A DNA stretch of 64,000 nt, taken from NCBI GenBank assembly GCA_035395685.1, contig DAOPBR010000006.1, positions 1 to 64,000 of the forward strand. Reading direction: 5' to 3'. Below, in pieces: positions 1 to 8,592 of this stretch (position 1 is the first letter of the stretch; each line of letters opens with the position of its first letter). This DNA is from JAKJGA01 sp029554345. GTDB taxonomy: Bacteria; Spirochaetota; UBA4802; JAFGJZ01. The translations under genes were made by a program, and so were the position numbers. The notes under the pieces were generated by a model. It was not told the DNA's origin. It saw only the letters and a list, made by a program, of their open reading frames with translations, and searched no databases.

Positions 1-1785
1 AAGAAAAATATAATTGATGTGTTTTTTTTGAAGGCGGAAGCCAGACCTGATCATAGAATGGTTCTATACAAGCATGACGGCAGATACAAAAGTTTCAGCC
101 GAAGGGAGATGAAAGAAAAGGTTGAATCACTTGCCAAGTATTTGATTTCAAAAGGAATAAAAAAAGGAGACAGAATTTCCGTTTTTTCTTTTAACCGCTA
201 TGAATGGTGGGTTGCCGATCTTGCGGCTCTTTCGATCGGTGCGGTTCATGTTCCCATTTATCCTACAAACTCCGCGGAAGAAGCATTATATGCAATAAAG
301 CATTCATCTGTAAAAATGTGCTTCGTTGGCAGTTTTGATCAGTATGAAAAAATCGCTTCTATCAAAAAGAAAGCTTCATCCTTAAAAGAAATTATTTCAT
401 TCGATAAAATTGAAAAATGTCCGTCATTTGAATTAGTACTTTCAAAAGGAATTAAACTTAAAAAGGATGCCGAGCTTCTAAAGCGCAGAAATGCGATAAA
501 AGACAAGGATCTTTGTTCTATTATTTATACTTCCGGCACAACGGGCAATCCGAAGGGAGTAATGCTGTCGTACGAAAATTTTTATTCAGATTTGACCCAG
601 GTTGCTGCTGTTTTTGAAAAAGAAATATCAGAAAATGAAATATTCATGTCATTTCTTCCTTTGTCTCACGCTCTTGAGCGTACAGCCGCTTTCTATACTC
701 CGATATATTACGGATGTATCGTTGCGTTTTCAAGTGACATTCGAAATGTTATAGCCGATACAAAGCTTGTTTTTCCTGATGTTCTCAATAGTGTTCCTCG
801 CCTTTATGAAAAAATTCATTCGGGAATTCTTGAGCAGATAAGGGGTTATGGTATAATAAAAAGATCTGTTGTTGCAGCATGTCTCAAAGCGGGTTCGCTT
901 AGAATTCCGAGCATCTGCGAAGGTATTCCTCTCAGCGGTGTAAAAATGATGCTTGTTTCAGTTGCTGATAGAATCGTTCTTTCGAGAATAAAAAAAGAGC
1001 TCGGATTTTCGAAAGTAAAAATTGCCATATCCGGAGGAGCTGCTCTTTCTGTTAATGATATGAATTTTTTTCTGAGTCTCGGAATTAATCTTTATGAAGG
1101 TTACGGTCTTACCGAATGTGCTCCGATTCTGACTGTTAACAAACCCGGAAAGATTAAGCGCGGAACTGTCGGATGTGCGATGAGTGAAACAGCGATTGCG
1201 ATTTCTGATGAAGGTGAAATTCTTGCTAAAGGCGATCAGATAATGATGGGTTATTATAAAAATCCAAAAGCAACAAAGGAAGTTTTTGATAAAAACGGAT
1301 TTTTCAAGACAGGTGATCTCGGTTATCTTGACAAAGACGGTTATCTTAAAATAACAGGACGGATAAAGGATATAATAGTTACAGCAGGCGGAAAAAATGT
1401 TTCTCCGCAGAATATTGAAGCTGCTGCCAGAAAATCAAAATATGTTGAACAGCTTGCTGTAATCGGCGACAAGAGAAAATTTCTTTCTGCAATAATAGTT
1501 GTTAATCCTGCTGAGATAAAAAAACTTGCTTCTGCAATGGATATACGTAAGGACTTAAATGCCGCTTTAATTGATGAAAATATAAATAAAGCAGTTCTTG
1601 AAGACATTGAGAAAATGCTTAAGTCATTTTCGCGGGTAGAACAAATCAGAAGGATTGCTCTAATTGCTGATGAATGGAGTCAGGCTACCGGTGAGCTTAC
1701 GGGCACATTGAAAATAAAACGCAAGGCAGTTGAAGAAAAGTATTCAAGCTTAATTGATTCAATGTATGTTATTGATAAAAACTGA
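1..1785 (+). CDS. Long-chain acyl-CoA synthetase (AMP-forming), 5' partial
   Basis: This enzyme activates fatty acids: ATP adenylates the acyl chain, which is then transferred to CoA. The frame is open from base 1 and the residues before the first GTG (base 19) already match the family N-terminus, so the true start lies upstream. The ANL-superfamily signature IIYTSGTTGNPKGVML sits about a third of the way in, followed by YEGYGLTECAP, the hinge-region FKTGDLGYLDKDGY and the C-terminal GRIKDIIVTAGGKNVSP. Its closest kin are FadD15-like long-chain synthetases of about 600 residues, and nearly all of that length is here. Substrate chain length cannot be read from the sequence. No operon partner is visible; about 100 nt separate it from the next gene. 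Confidence 0.93.
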   Translation, partial: KKNIIDVFFLKAEARPDHRMVLYKHDGRYKSFSRREMKEKVESLAKYLISKGIKKGDRISVFSFNRYEWWVADLAALSIGAVHVPIYPTNSAEEALYAIKHSSVKMCFVGSFDQYEKIASIKKKASSLKEIISFDKIEKCPSFELVLSKGIKLKKDAELLKRRNAIKDKDLCSIIYTSGTTGNPKGVMLSYENFYSDLTQVAAVFEKEISENEIFMSFLPLSHALERTAAFYTPIYYGCIVAFSSDIRNVIADTKLVFPDVLNSVPRLYEKIHSGILEQIRGYGIIKRSVVAACLKAGSLRIPSICEGIPLSGVKMMLVSVADRIVLSRIKKELGFSKVKIAISGGAALSVNDMNFFLSLGINLYEGYGLTECAPILTVNKPGKIKRGTVGCAMSETAIAISDEGEILAKGDQIMMGYYKNPKATKEVFDKNGFFKTGDLGYLDKDGYLKITGRIKDIIVTAGGKNVSPQNIEAAARKSKYVEQLAVIGDKRKFLSAIIVVNPAEIKKLASAMDIRKDLNAALIDENINKAVLEDIEKMLKSFSRVEQIRRIALIADEWSQATGELTGTLKIKRKAVEEKYSSLIDSMYVIDKN

Positions 1786-1884
1786 TACTGTTTTCTTTTT
1801 GTAAAATTGTCTCTTGATTCAATATTTTTGTAGACAGCAGGGGCGAGCAAAAATATCTTTGCGTAAAAGTTTACGGAGATGTTT

Positions 1885-2037
1885 ATGTATCTAAGCCAAT
1901 GCAAATCCTGCAGTCATCATATTTGTATATTGAATAACAAAGTTTTGTGTGGATATAAAATAGACAGGGTAGAAAAAACTATACGCAAAGAGAAAGACGA
2001 GAACAGTCAGACGGTATTGGACTGCCCTAAAGAATAA
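1885..2037 (+). CDS. Small cysteine-rich protein, 50 aa
   Basis: A short frame with a good Shine-Dalgarno (GGAG at 1875-1878, seven bases before the ATG) that ends ten bases before ahcY. It encodes a CxxC pair near the N-terminus (CKSC), then single cysteines in HHICIL and VLCGYK, and a final LDCPKE. Five cysteines and two histidines in 50 residues suggest a metal site, probably zinc, but no family is recognised. The position suggests co-transcription with ahcY. The spacing, ribosome site and cysteine pattern argue for a real gene; conservation was not tested. Confidence 0.6.
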   Translation: MYLSQCKSCSHHICILNNKVLCGYKIDRVEKTIRKEKDENSQTVLDCPKE

Positions 2038-2046
2038 GGAGATATT

Positions 2047-3471
2047 ATGAAAACAAAAGCTCTCGATTTAACCCTGGATTTCAAAGTTGCCGACATCAGT
2101 CTTGCTTCTTTCGGAATAAAGGAGATGGAGCTTTCCCGTAACGAAATGCCAGGACTTATGGCTGCTCGTGAGAAATACTCTGCGACCAAACCTCTCAAAG
2201 GTCTGAAAATTACCGGTTCTCTTCATATGACAATTCAGACTGCCATGCTGATTGAAACGCTGTATGAATTAGGCGCCGATTTAAGATGGGCATCGTGCAA
2301 TATCTATTCAACACAGGATCATGCCGCTGCGGCGGTAGCAAAACTCGGTCTTGCAAAAGTTTTTGCATGGAAGGGTGAAACACTTGATGATTACTGGTGG
2401 TGTACCGAAATGGCTCTTACATGGCCTGACGGAAGCGGACCGGATCTTATAGTAGATGACGGAGGAGATGCAACTCTTCTGATTCACGAAGGTGTTAAGA
2501 CAGAAAAAGATAAATCGCTTCTTGACCGCAAATCGGATAATAAAGAGTTTCAGATAATTCTCGATAGAATTTATGATTCTTATCAGTCGGATTCTTCACG
2601 CTGGACTAAAATAGCCTCAAAGATAAAGGGAGTTTCCGAAGAAACAACGACAGGAGTTCACAGACTGTATCAGTTGGCTGAGAAGGGTGAACTTCTTTTC
2701 CCTGCCGTAAATGTTAATGATTCTGTAACAAAATCGAAATTCGACAATCTTTACGGCTGCCGCGAGTCGCTTCTTGACGGAATAAAACGCGCAACCGATA
2801 TTATGATAGCCGGAAAGGTGTGTGTCGTTTGCGGATACGGTGATGTCGGAAAAGGCTGTGCTCATGCTTTCAAAGGAATGGGCGCAAAAGTATTTGTTAC
2901 TGAGATTGATCCTATTTGCGCTCTTCAGGCGGCAATGGAAGGTTATGAAGTAGTGACAATGGAAGACATTGTTGCGAAAGGTGATATTTTTGTTACTGCT
3001 ACAGGCTGCTTTTCGGTAATAACCGGAACACACATGGAGCAGATGAAAAATGAAGCCATTCTGTGCAATATCGGTCACTTCGACAGTGAAATAGATATGA
3101 ATTATCTTGAGAGTACAAGCGGAATTAAGCGCGTCAACATTAAACCTCAGGTTGATCAGTTTTATCTCAAATCAGGAAGATCAATTATCGTACTTGCTGA
3201 AGGACGTCTCGTAAATCTTGGATGTGCTACAGGTCATCCTTCATTCGTAATGAGTAACAGTTTCACAAACCAGACTCTGGCTCAGATTATGCTCGCAACA
3301 GAAAAACTTGCGAACAAAGTCTACACGCTTCCGAAGAAGCTTGATGAAGAGGTAGCGCGTCTTCATCTTGGAAGAATCGGTGCCAAGCTTACATCCCTTA
3401 CCAAGGAACAGGCTGATTATTTGGGACTGAATATCGAAGGACCGTACAAACCGGATCATTACCGATATTAA
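2047..3471 (+). CDS. ahcY: Adenosylhomocysteinase
   Basis: S-adenosylhomocysteine hydrolase, which splits SAH into adenosine and homocysteine and so relieves product inhibition of methyltransferases. It is cytoplasmic and NAD-dependent. At 474 residues it is full length. The NAD-binding glycine-rich stretch VCGYGDVGKGCA is in the middle, STQDHAAAA is in the substrate domain, and the C-terminus is the family-typical KPDHYRY. The start is supported by AAGGAGATATT just upstream. The 50-aa Cys-rich protein precedes it and rsgA follows one base after the stop. An MtnA-like protein at 18616 is the only other gene here that might touch methylthio or methionine metabolism. Confidence 0.97.
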   Translation: MKTKALDLTLDFKVADISLASFGIKEMELSRNEMPGLMAAREKYSATKPLKGLKITGSLHMTIQTAMLIETLYELGADLRWASCNIYSTQDHAAAAVAKLGLAKVFAWKGETLDDYWWCTEMALTWPDGSGPDLIVDDGGDATLLIHEGVKTEKDKSLLDRKSDNKEFQIILDRIYDSYQSDSSRWTKIASKIKGVSEETTTGVHRLYQLAEKGELLFPAVNVNDSVTKSKFDNLYGCRESLLDGIKRATDIMIAGKVCVVCGYGDVGKGCAHAFKGMGAKVFVTEIDPICALQAAMEGYEVVTMEDIVAKGDIFVTATGCFSVITGTHMEQMKNEAILCNIGHFDSEIDMNYLESTSGIKRVNIKPQVDQFYLKSGRSIIVLAEGRLVNLGCATGHPSFVMSNSFTNQTLAQIMLATEKLANKVYTLPKKLDEEVARLHLGRIGAKLTSLTKEQADYLGLNIEGPYKPDHYRY

Positions 3472-3472
3472 T

Positions 3473-4417
3473 ATGCAGAAAAGGGCTAAGGGATTAGTCA
3501 CAAAAGTTTTTGGACGTCATTATACTGTCGAGTCAGGCGGAATAGAATATGATTCTTTTCTGAAGGGAAAGATGAGGATTGACAGTTCATGGCATCAAAT
3601 GACTAATCCCGTTGCTGTAGGCGATCATGTTGATATAATTATTGAAAATGATTCTGATCCCCGTGCCGTTATCGAATCAGTCTGCGACAGAAAAAATAAA
3701 ATTTCGCGTAAAGAAAAGGGAAAAAACAGCCGTGAAGATATCATCGCGGCAAATCTTGATCTCATCATGATTGTTCAGTCATTTGCGGATCCCTTTATGA
3801 ATCTTCGTTTTGCAGACCGTGTTTACGTTAAGGCGAACAATTCTTCTATTCCCGTTGCACTTTGTGTAAACAAATCAGATCTTTCATGTGATGAAACCGA
3901 ATCATATCTTGCTGAATATTATTCAAAAAGCGGACTCAAAATATTTAAAACCAGCTGTCTCTCGGGCAGCGGCATAAGTGAAGTTGCATCTTATATTAAA
4001 AACAAGCATGTTCTTTTTATAGGAGTATCGGGTTGCGGAAAATCTTCTCTTATAAATAAAATTTTTCCGGAAAAGAACCTAAAAGTTTCTGAAGTGTCTG
4101 AATCAACCGGAAAGGGACGCCATACGACTACTAATACGATTATGTACCGTATTGATTCTAAAACCGCAATAATTGATTCGCCCGGACTGCGTGAATTCGG
4201 AATTCCTGACATCGAAGAATATGAACTTTCGGATTATTTTTATGAGTTCAAAAAATATTCATCCAAATGCCAGTTTTCGGGCTGTTCTCATGATCATGAA
4301 CCAGGATGCGAGATTCAGCGTGCTCTTGATAAAGGTAAAATTTACGAAGGCCGGTATATTTCTTATATAAATATTCTCGAGTCTCTGCGTGAATACAAAA
4401 GGTGGAAATACCGTTGA
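3473..4417 (+). CDS. rsgA: Ribosome small subunit-dependent GTPase RsgA
   Basis: Circularly permuted GTPase that helps the 30S subunit mature and releases at the end of assembly. Order in the 314-residue protein: N-terminal OB fold, the G4 motif VNKSD, then the G1/P-loop GVSGCGKSSLIN, G3 DSPGLREFG, and a C-terminal zinc knuckle of pattern C-x4-C-x-H-x5-C (CQFSGCSHDHEPGC). The permuted order G4-G1-G3 is diagnostic. The ATG lies one base after the ahcY stop with no clear Shine-Dalgarno, so translation may be coupled. The end overlaps the following ATPase gene by four bases. Confidence 0.95.
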   Translation: MQKRAKGLVTKVFGRHYTVESGGIEYDSFLKGKMRIDSSWHQMTNPVAVGDHVDIIIENDSDPRAVIESVCDRKNKISRKEKGKNSREDIIAANLDLIMIVQSFADPFMNLRFADRVYVKANNSSIPVALCVNKSDLSCDETESYLAEYYSKSGLKIFKTSCLSGSGISEVASYIKNKHVLFIGVSGCGKSSLINKIFPEKNLKVSEVSESTGKGRHTTTNTIMYRIDSKTAIIDSPGLREFGIPDIEEYELSDYFYEFKKYSSKCQFSGCSHDHEPGCEIQRALDKGKIYEGRYISYINILESLREYKRWKYR

Positions 4418-5151
4418 TAGAGATAAAGTCTGCAAGTATATCCTTCGGCAAAAAAAATGTTCTGCAGAATGTCTCAGTCAAATCTGAATTAATGTCAAAT
4501 ACTGTTATCCTCGGAAAAAACGGTTCCGGTAAAAGTGTTCTGCTTAAAATTGCCGCAGGTCTTTTGGTACCGGATTCCGGCGAAGTTTTTTTTGACGGAA
4601 AAAAAATATCCCCTGAAGATTATTTTAGTGCAAATAAACTGAGTATAGGTTATGTTTTTCAGAAAGGCGGATTGTTTGATTCGATGAATCTCTTTGAAAA
4701 TGTAGCTTTTCCTCTGCGGCGGAAAGGGATAGCGGAGAGTGAGATTCCTGACATTGTTTTTTATAATCTGCGCCGTGTCGGGCTTGAAGGATCAGAAGAA
4801 AAATTTCCGACTGAACTTTCAGGCGGAATGCAGAAAAGAGCAGGTATTGCCAGGGTTCTGGCGATGAAACCTAAAGTGATACTGTATGATGATCCTGCGG
4901 CCGGACTAGATCCGGTTCTGACGGATTCTATCGCTGATCTTATACTGGAGATCCGTGAGACGGAAAAAACGACATCGCTTATAGTTACTCATGATATGAA
5001 GTTTGCTGAAAAAATTGCCGATAAAGTTGTTCTGCTTGATTCGATGCAAATTGTTTTTTACGGAGATAAGAATAAATTTTTTTCATTAGAAGATCCTTTT
5101 GCGTATCAGTTCGTAAAAGGTGAAATTGAGGGTCCTATAGAATGTCAATGA
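4414..5151 (+). CDS. MlaF-like ABC transporter ATPase with altered Walker B
   Basis: ATP-binding subunit of the kind that powers MlaFEDB-type lipid transport across the envelope. Visible are Walker A GKNGSGKS, the signature LSGGMQKRAGIARVL (the GGMQKR form typical of MlaF), Walker B VILYDDPAAGLDP and the H-loop VTHD. The position after the Mg-binding Asp, normally the catalytic Glu, is Asp here, which would be expected to slow hydrolysis. I chose the TTG at 4414 because AAAGGTGG lies eight bases upstream and it overlaps the rsgA stop; a GTG at 4402 is the alternative. No MlaE permease or MCE protein is next to it. It overlaps the PilZ gene. Confidence 0.85.
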   Translation: MIEIKSASISFGKKNVLQNVSVKSELMSNTVILGKNGSGKSVLLKIAAGLLVPDSGEVFFDGKKISPEDYFSANKLSIGYVFQKGGLFDSMNLFENVAFPLRRKGIAESEIPDIVFYNLRRVGLEGSEEKFPTELSGGMQKRAGIARVLAMKPKVILYDDPAAGLDPVLTDSIADLILEIRETEKTTSLIVTHDMKFAEKIADKVVLLDSMQIVFYGDKNKFFSLEDPFAYQFVKGEIEGPIECQ

Positions 5152-5471
5152 ATGGCGAAGAAAAAAGAAGCAGCAGCCGTTATTATTCTGACGGAGATTT
5201 TATTCACACTTCCCGTACGGCAAGCGGCAGTGTTTCCTGCGTTCTCAAAAATATATCCGCAACAGGTGCATGTATTCTGGCTGATATCCCGATTGAAATA
5301 GGAGAAAAGGTTTTTCTGCATGTGAACCGGGGCGAAGCGACATCTCTTCGGGGAAAGGTTGTCTGGCAGAATGATAATGAGTATGGGATTGAATTTCTGC
5401 TCGAAAGTTCTGATGATTTTGAACAAATCTCAAATATTGTAAACAAGTTTAATTTCCGTAATATAATCTGA
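5142..5471 (+). CDS. PilZ domain protein (putative c-di-GMP receptor)
   Basis: A 109-residue protein made almost entirely of one PilZ domain. The two halves of the c-di-GMP site are recognisable: RSSSR (RxxxR) near residue 9 and NISATG (the D/NxSxxG box) near residue 38. Such proteins change partner activity when c-di-GMP is bound, often in adhesion, motility or envelope control. It begins inside the end of the MlaF-like gene, so the two are probably translated together, which hints at a link between the transporter and the second messenger. Its target is unknown. Other c-di-GMP-type domains in the window are the MshEN-like protein at 6698 and the HD-GYP-like protein at 60070. Confidence 0.85.
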   Translation: MSMNGEEKRSSSRYYSDGDFIHTSRTASGSVSCVLKNISATGACILADIPIEIGEKVFLHVNRGEATSLRGKVVWQNDNEYGIEFLLESSDDFEQISNIVNKFNFRNII

Positions 5472-5565
5472 TGCTTACTCCTGCTTTTAATATCATTTGT
5501 AAATCCATTTCAATTTAACAAACAATGCAAATGCAAAATGTTCTTTTGCTGTTTTTGTTCAGTCA

Positions 5566-5605
5566 GTCAATAAATTATTGACGTTAAGAACTTAAATCCT
5601 AGACT
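5566..5605 (+). promoter_or_regulatory. Candidate promoter with palindromic operator upstream of ilvE
   Basis: Bases 5566-5582 form a perfect 17-base palindrome, GTCAATAAATTATTGAC. Its right arm overlaps a possible -35 box TTGACG (5578-5583), followed after 16 bases by TAGACT (5600-5605), four of six matches to the -10 consensus. The start codon of ilvE is 37 bases further on. A repressor bound to the palindrome would cover the -35. Seen in sequence; the regulator is unknown. Confidence 0.45.
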
Positions 5606-5642
5606 TAACTGTTATTTACATCATATAGGACTTGGGGGAGTT

Positions 5643-6674
5643 ATGCCTTCACTTGATACAAAGAACATTGACTGGAAAAATCTTCCTTTCGGTTATGTTA
5701 AAACTGATTTCAATATCCGTTATTATTATAAAGACGGCAAGTGGTCAGGCGGAGAACTTTTTTCTGAAGATACTATAGATATCAGTATAGCAGCCCCGGC
5801 TCTTCACTACGGACAGCAGGCATTTGAAGGGTTGAAAGCTTTCAATACTAAGGACGGCCGTATTGTTGTTTTTAGACCGGAAGAAAACGCCGCTAGAATC
5901 AATCATTCGTGCGAACGTATTAAAATGCCGTCAATACCTGAAGAGATGTTCCTTGATGCGCTGAAAAAAGTCGTTATTGCCAACAAATCCTACGTTCCGC
6001 CTTACGGAACAGGCGCAAGTCTTTACATCAGGCCGCTTGTCTTTGGAGCAGGTCCTAAAATCGGACTCGGTCCCGCTTCTGAATATGTTTTCCTTATGCT
6101 GGTTACTCCAGTCGGTCCTTATTATAAGGGCGGGTTTAAGCCTGTTAAGGCACTTGTTCTTGATCATTTTGACAGGGCGGCACCTGAAGGACTTGGTGAC
6201 TGCAAGGTCGGAGGAAATTATGCCGCCGGTCTGCCTGGAGGAGAATATGCTCATGATAAGGGATTTCCGATAGTTCTTTATCTTGATTCTAAAGAGAAAA
6301 AATATGTCGATGAATTCGGAACTTCGAATTTTATCGGAATCAAGGGAGATAAATATATTACTCCGAAATCGAGCAGTATTCTTGGAAGTATTACTAATAA
6401 GAGTCTGGCAACTATTGCTGAGGAATATCTCGGAATGAAAGTTGAGCGCAGACCTATTGCAATAGAGGAAGTTTCTGACTTTGACGAGATAGGGGCAGTT
6501 GGAACAGCAGCGGTTGTTACTCCGGTAAACGAACTTCATTTTAACGATAGAATAGTAAAATTCGGCAATTCTTCCGAAGCTGGGGATAAAATCACAAAAC
6601 TTTATAAAACCCTGACTCAACTCCAGTATGGAGAAATTGAAGATAAATTCGGATGGCTTTATGAGATAAAATAA
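5643..6674 (+). CDS. ilvE: Branched-chain amino acid aminotransferase
   Basis: PLP-dependent class IV aminotransferase that interconverts leucine, isoleucine and valine with their 2-oxo acids, using glutamate/2-oxoglutarate. At 343 residues it matches the longer bacterial/eukaryotic-type BCATs. Conserved parts: FEGLKAF near the N-terminus, the PLP-lysine segment GDCKVGGNYAAGL and DEFGTSNF. The ribosome site GGGGGAG lies just before the ATG. The gene stands alone, with a possible operator-bearing promoter upstream and a hairpin terminator at its stop codon. Confidence 0.95.
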   Translation: MPSLDTKNIDWKNLPFGYVKTDFNIRYYYKDGKWSGGELFSEDTIDISIAAPALHYGQQAFEGLKAFNTKDGRIVVFRPEENAARINHSCERIKMPSIPEEMFLDALKKVVIANKSYVPPYGTGASLYIRPLVFGAGPKIGLGPASEYVFLMLVTPVGPYYKGGFKPVKALVLDHFDRAAPEGLGDCKVGGNYAAGLPGGEYAHDKGFPIVLYLDSKEKKYVDEFGTSNFIGIKGDKYITPKSSSILGSITNKSLATIAEEYLGMKVERRPIAIEEVSDFDEIGAVGTAAVVTPVNELHFNDRIVKFGNSSEAGDKITKLYKTLTQLQYGEIEDKFGWLYEIK

Positions 6675-6697
6675 TTCTGCGGAAAACCGCAGAATTA
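6672..6697. terminator. Bidirectional hairpin terminator after ilvE
   Basis: An 11-bp perfect stem (TAATTCTGCGG / CCGCAGAATTA) with an AAAA loop starts in the ilvE stop codon and ends one base before the stop of the convergent gene at 6698. The tails are short in T, so it may act as a shared weak terminator for both genes. Confidence 0.65.
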
Positions 6698-6895
6698 TTA
6701 ATCAGAATTAACTACTTTTTCGGCCTGAATGGCTAGATATTTTACAAGCGACTGTTCGGAAATGTGTCCGAGGTTAACGAGTATAATTCCTATCAGACCG
6801 CCTTCTTTTTTCTGTATCTCAAGTGCTTCATTCAGCTGAGCCTGGGTTATTTCTCCTGCATCAACCAGAATATCTCCTAATAGTTGTTTTGCCAT
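6698..6895 (-). CDS. Stand-alone MshEN / T2SSE N-terminal-like domain protein
   Basis: A 65-residue protein with the repeat-like pattern of the type II secretion ATPase N-terminal domain: LGDILVDAGEITQAQLNEAL, a polar link, then IGIILVNLGHISEQSLVKYL. In MshE and relatives this fold (MshEN) binds c-di-GMP. No ATPase domain follows, so this is a free domain that may act as a receptor or adaptor. GGAGGAG lies close upstream of the ATG. A near-consensus promoter on the same strand is at 6993-7021. It is transcribed divergently from the NeuB-like gene. The family match is good; a binding role is inferred. Confidence 0.75.
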   Translation of the reverse strand: MAKQLLGDILVDAGEITQAQLNEALEIQKKEGGLIGIILVNLGHISEQSLVKYLAIQAEKVVNSD

Positions 6896-6992
6896 AATAC
6901 TCCTCCGCTTTTGATAGGTAAAATGTTGTTGATAAATATGTGGTAAAATTTATCACTACTGCCATATCGGGAATCTGCTCCCGAACTTTGAA

Positions 6993-7021
6993 ATTATAGC
7001 ATGATCGAATTAAAAAGTCAA
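6993..7021 (-). promoter_or_regulatory. Near-consensus sigma-70 promoter for the MshEN-like gene
   Basis: On the minus strand, TTGACT (7016-7021), a 17-base spacer and a perfect TATAAT (6993-6998). The transcript would have a leader of about 90 bases. Right after the predicted start the leader can form TCGGGA/TCCCGA (about 6968-6986), a short hairpin. This is one of the clearest promoters in the window. Confidence 0.75.
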
Positions 7022-7050
7022 CAGAATTGCAAAAATATGCGGAGGTGCTG

Positions 7051-8043
7051 ATGATCAGGATTGTTGCAGAAATAGGAATAAACCACTGCGGAAGTTTGTC
7101 AAAAGCCTTGTCCATGATAGAATCTGCTGCAGCAAGCGGCGCTGATTCCGTAAAGTTTCAGACTTTTTCCGCTGATAAATTTTACTCCCGTTACTCATCA
7201 TCTTATCTGAACAATGCCCCGCTTTCTCCTAATTATGATTTGATTGATTTTTTCAGGAAGTTTGAATTCAAAGAGGAAGATTATATCAAACTAAAAAATG
7301 CCGCAGATGAATGCGGAGTCGATTTTTTTTCGTCACCTTTTGATACCGGTTCGATTGAAATGCTTGAGCGTTTAGGTGTAAAAAGATATAAGATTGCCTC
7401 AGGTTCGTTAAATGATGTATTTCTAATAGAAAAAATTCTTTCAACCGGAAAAGAAATAATTGCATCTACCGGGCTTCATGAAATTTCCGAAATAGAAAAA
7501 AGTGTTCAGTTAATGAAAAGTAAAAATGCTGACTTAACTCTTCTTCATTGTGTATCTCTTTATCCGCTTGCGGATAAAGACGTTAATTTGAAAAGAATGA
7601 TGCGTCTAAAGGAACATTTTAGTGTTGATGTCGGATTTTCGGATCATTCTCCGGATGCATTATCTTCTCTTTGCGCGGTCTCTCTTGGCGCATCTGTGAT
7701 TGAAAAGCATTTTAAGACTGAAGAAACAGATCCCGATGCCGGTGTTTCCCTGAATCCGTCCGGGTTTAAAGATATGGTTGACAGTATTCGCCGTATCGAA
7801 AATATTACTGGAAGCGGATCTTTTGCAGTTACATCAGATGAAAAAAATATTGCTCGTTCTGCAAATATGAGTTTATGCTCTTTGAAGAGAATAAACAAAG
7901 GTGAAAAAATTACAAGAGATTTGCTTTGCGCGAAACGTCCCGGAACAGGTATATCTCCTCTAGATATAGAATCTGTTGTCGGGAAAACGGCACTTGAAGA
8001 TATTAATGAAGACTATTTGATTGATGCAAAATATATAGTATGA
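7051..8043 (+). CDS. NeuB/SpsE-like N-acetylneuraminate synthase family protein
   Basis: The family condenses phosphoenolpyruvate with an amino sugar to make nonulosonic acids such as sialic, legionaminic or pseudaminic acid. Signals: VAEIGINHCGSL at the N-terminus, DSVKFQTF, HCVSLYPL, the metal/PEP region GFSDHSPD and VIEKHF, and a C-terminal SAF (antifreeze-like) domain from about residue 270 (RPGTGISPLDIESVVGK). Total 330 residues, full length. The ATG at 7051 follows GGAGG; an upstream in-frame TTG at 7027 is less likely. No CMP-sugar synthetase or epimerase is next to it, so the exact sugar is open. A lipoprotein gene follows by eight bases. Confidence 0.85.
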   Translation: MIRIVAEIGINHCGSLSKALSMIESAAASGADSVKFQTFSADKFYSRYSSSYLNNAPLSPNYDLIDFFRKFEFKEEDYIKLKNAADECGVDFFSSPFDTGSIEMLERLGVKRYKIASGSLNDVFLIEKILSTGKEIIASTGLHEISEIEKSVQLMKSKNADLTLLHCVSLYPLADKDVNLKRMMRLKEHFSVDVGFSDHSPDALSSLCAVSLGASVIEKHFKTEETDPDAGVSLNPSGFKDMVDSIRRIENITGSGSFAVTSDEKNIARSANMSLCSLKRINKGEKITRDLLCAKRPGTGISPLDIESVVGKTALEDINEDYLIDAKYIV

Positions 8044-8050
8044 GGTAACA

Positions 8051-8560
8051 ATGAGAAAGTTTATAATATTAATTCCTGTGATACTTGCTTCATGTTCGAT
8101 GTTTAGGTTTGAATATCGGCACGAAATGAATGAAGATAAAAAGGAAATTTTAAAATCAAGCGCTCTTTCAATAGGTTTGGGAGTAGGTTTTGATACGGCA
8201 TATGATACAGATTTTTTCTTTTCTACAAAAGAAGTATCTCCTTTAACTGTTTCTTTTACTGCTTATCTCGACAGTCTTCCCGCTGAAACGGTTGCAGACT
8301 TATATGTTGAAGCTTACCGAATAAATGAGACATCAAAGTATCTTATGAATCACTATCTGCGCTTAAAGAAATGGAGAGAATATAATTACTTCAAGACAGA
8401 CGTGTCTAATGCAAATGAGAAATATTATACCGCAATAGATGTCTATTCGCGCAAACGTCTTGCATCGGAAATGTCATCAATTGAAGAACGTAAAAACACT
8501 GCTGCACAGAAAGGTATTCTGAATATTCAGGAAAAAGAAAACGTAGTAGACAGTTATTAA
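8051..8560 (+). CDS. Predicted lipoprotein, unknown function
   Basis: A 169-residue protein with a short hydrophobic signal ending in the lipobox LASC (Cys near residue 15). The mature part is hydrophilic, with a helical, charged C-terminal half rich in Lys, Glu and Tyr. No domain is recognised. It starts seven bases after the NeuB-like gene and probably shares its transcript, but a functional link is not shown. The next gene is convergent and ends 32 bases downstream. Confidence 0.7.
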   Translation: MRKFIILIPVILASCSMFRFEYRHEMNEDKKEILKSSALSIGLGVGFDTAYDTDFFFSTKEVSPLTVSFTAYLDSLPAETVADLYVEAYRINETSKYLMNHYLRLKKWREYNYFKTDVSNANEKYYTAIDVYSRKRLASEMSSIEERKNTAAQKGILNIQEKENVVDSY

Positions 8561-8592
8561 TTAGTATCTATTTGAGGTTACAAGTTAACCGG

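Noticed and set aside
1786..2046. SAH riboswitch before ahcY
   Set aside because: The conserved SAH-riboswitch core was not seen, and a small gene occupies most of the gap.
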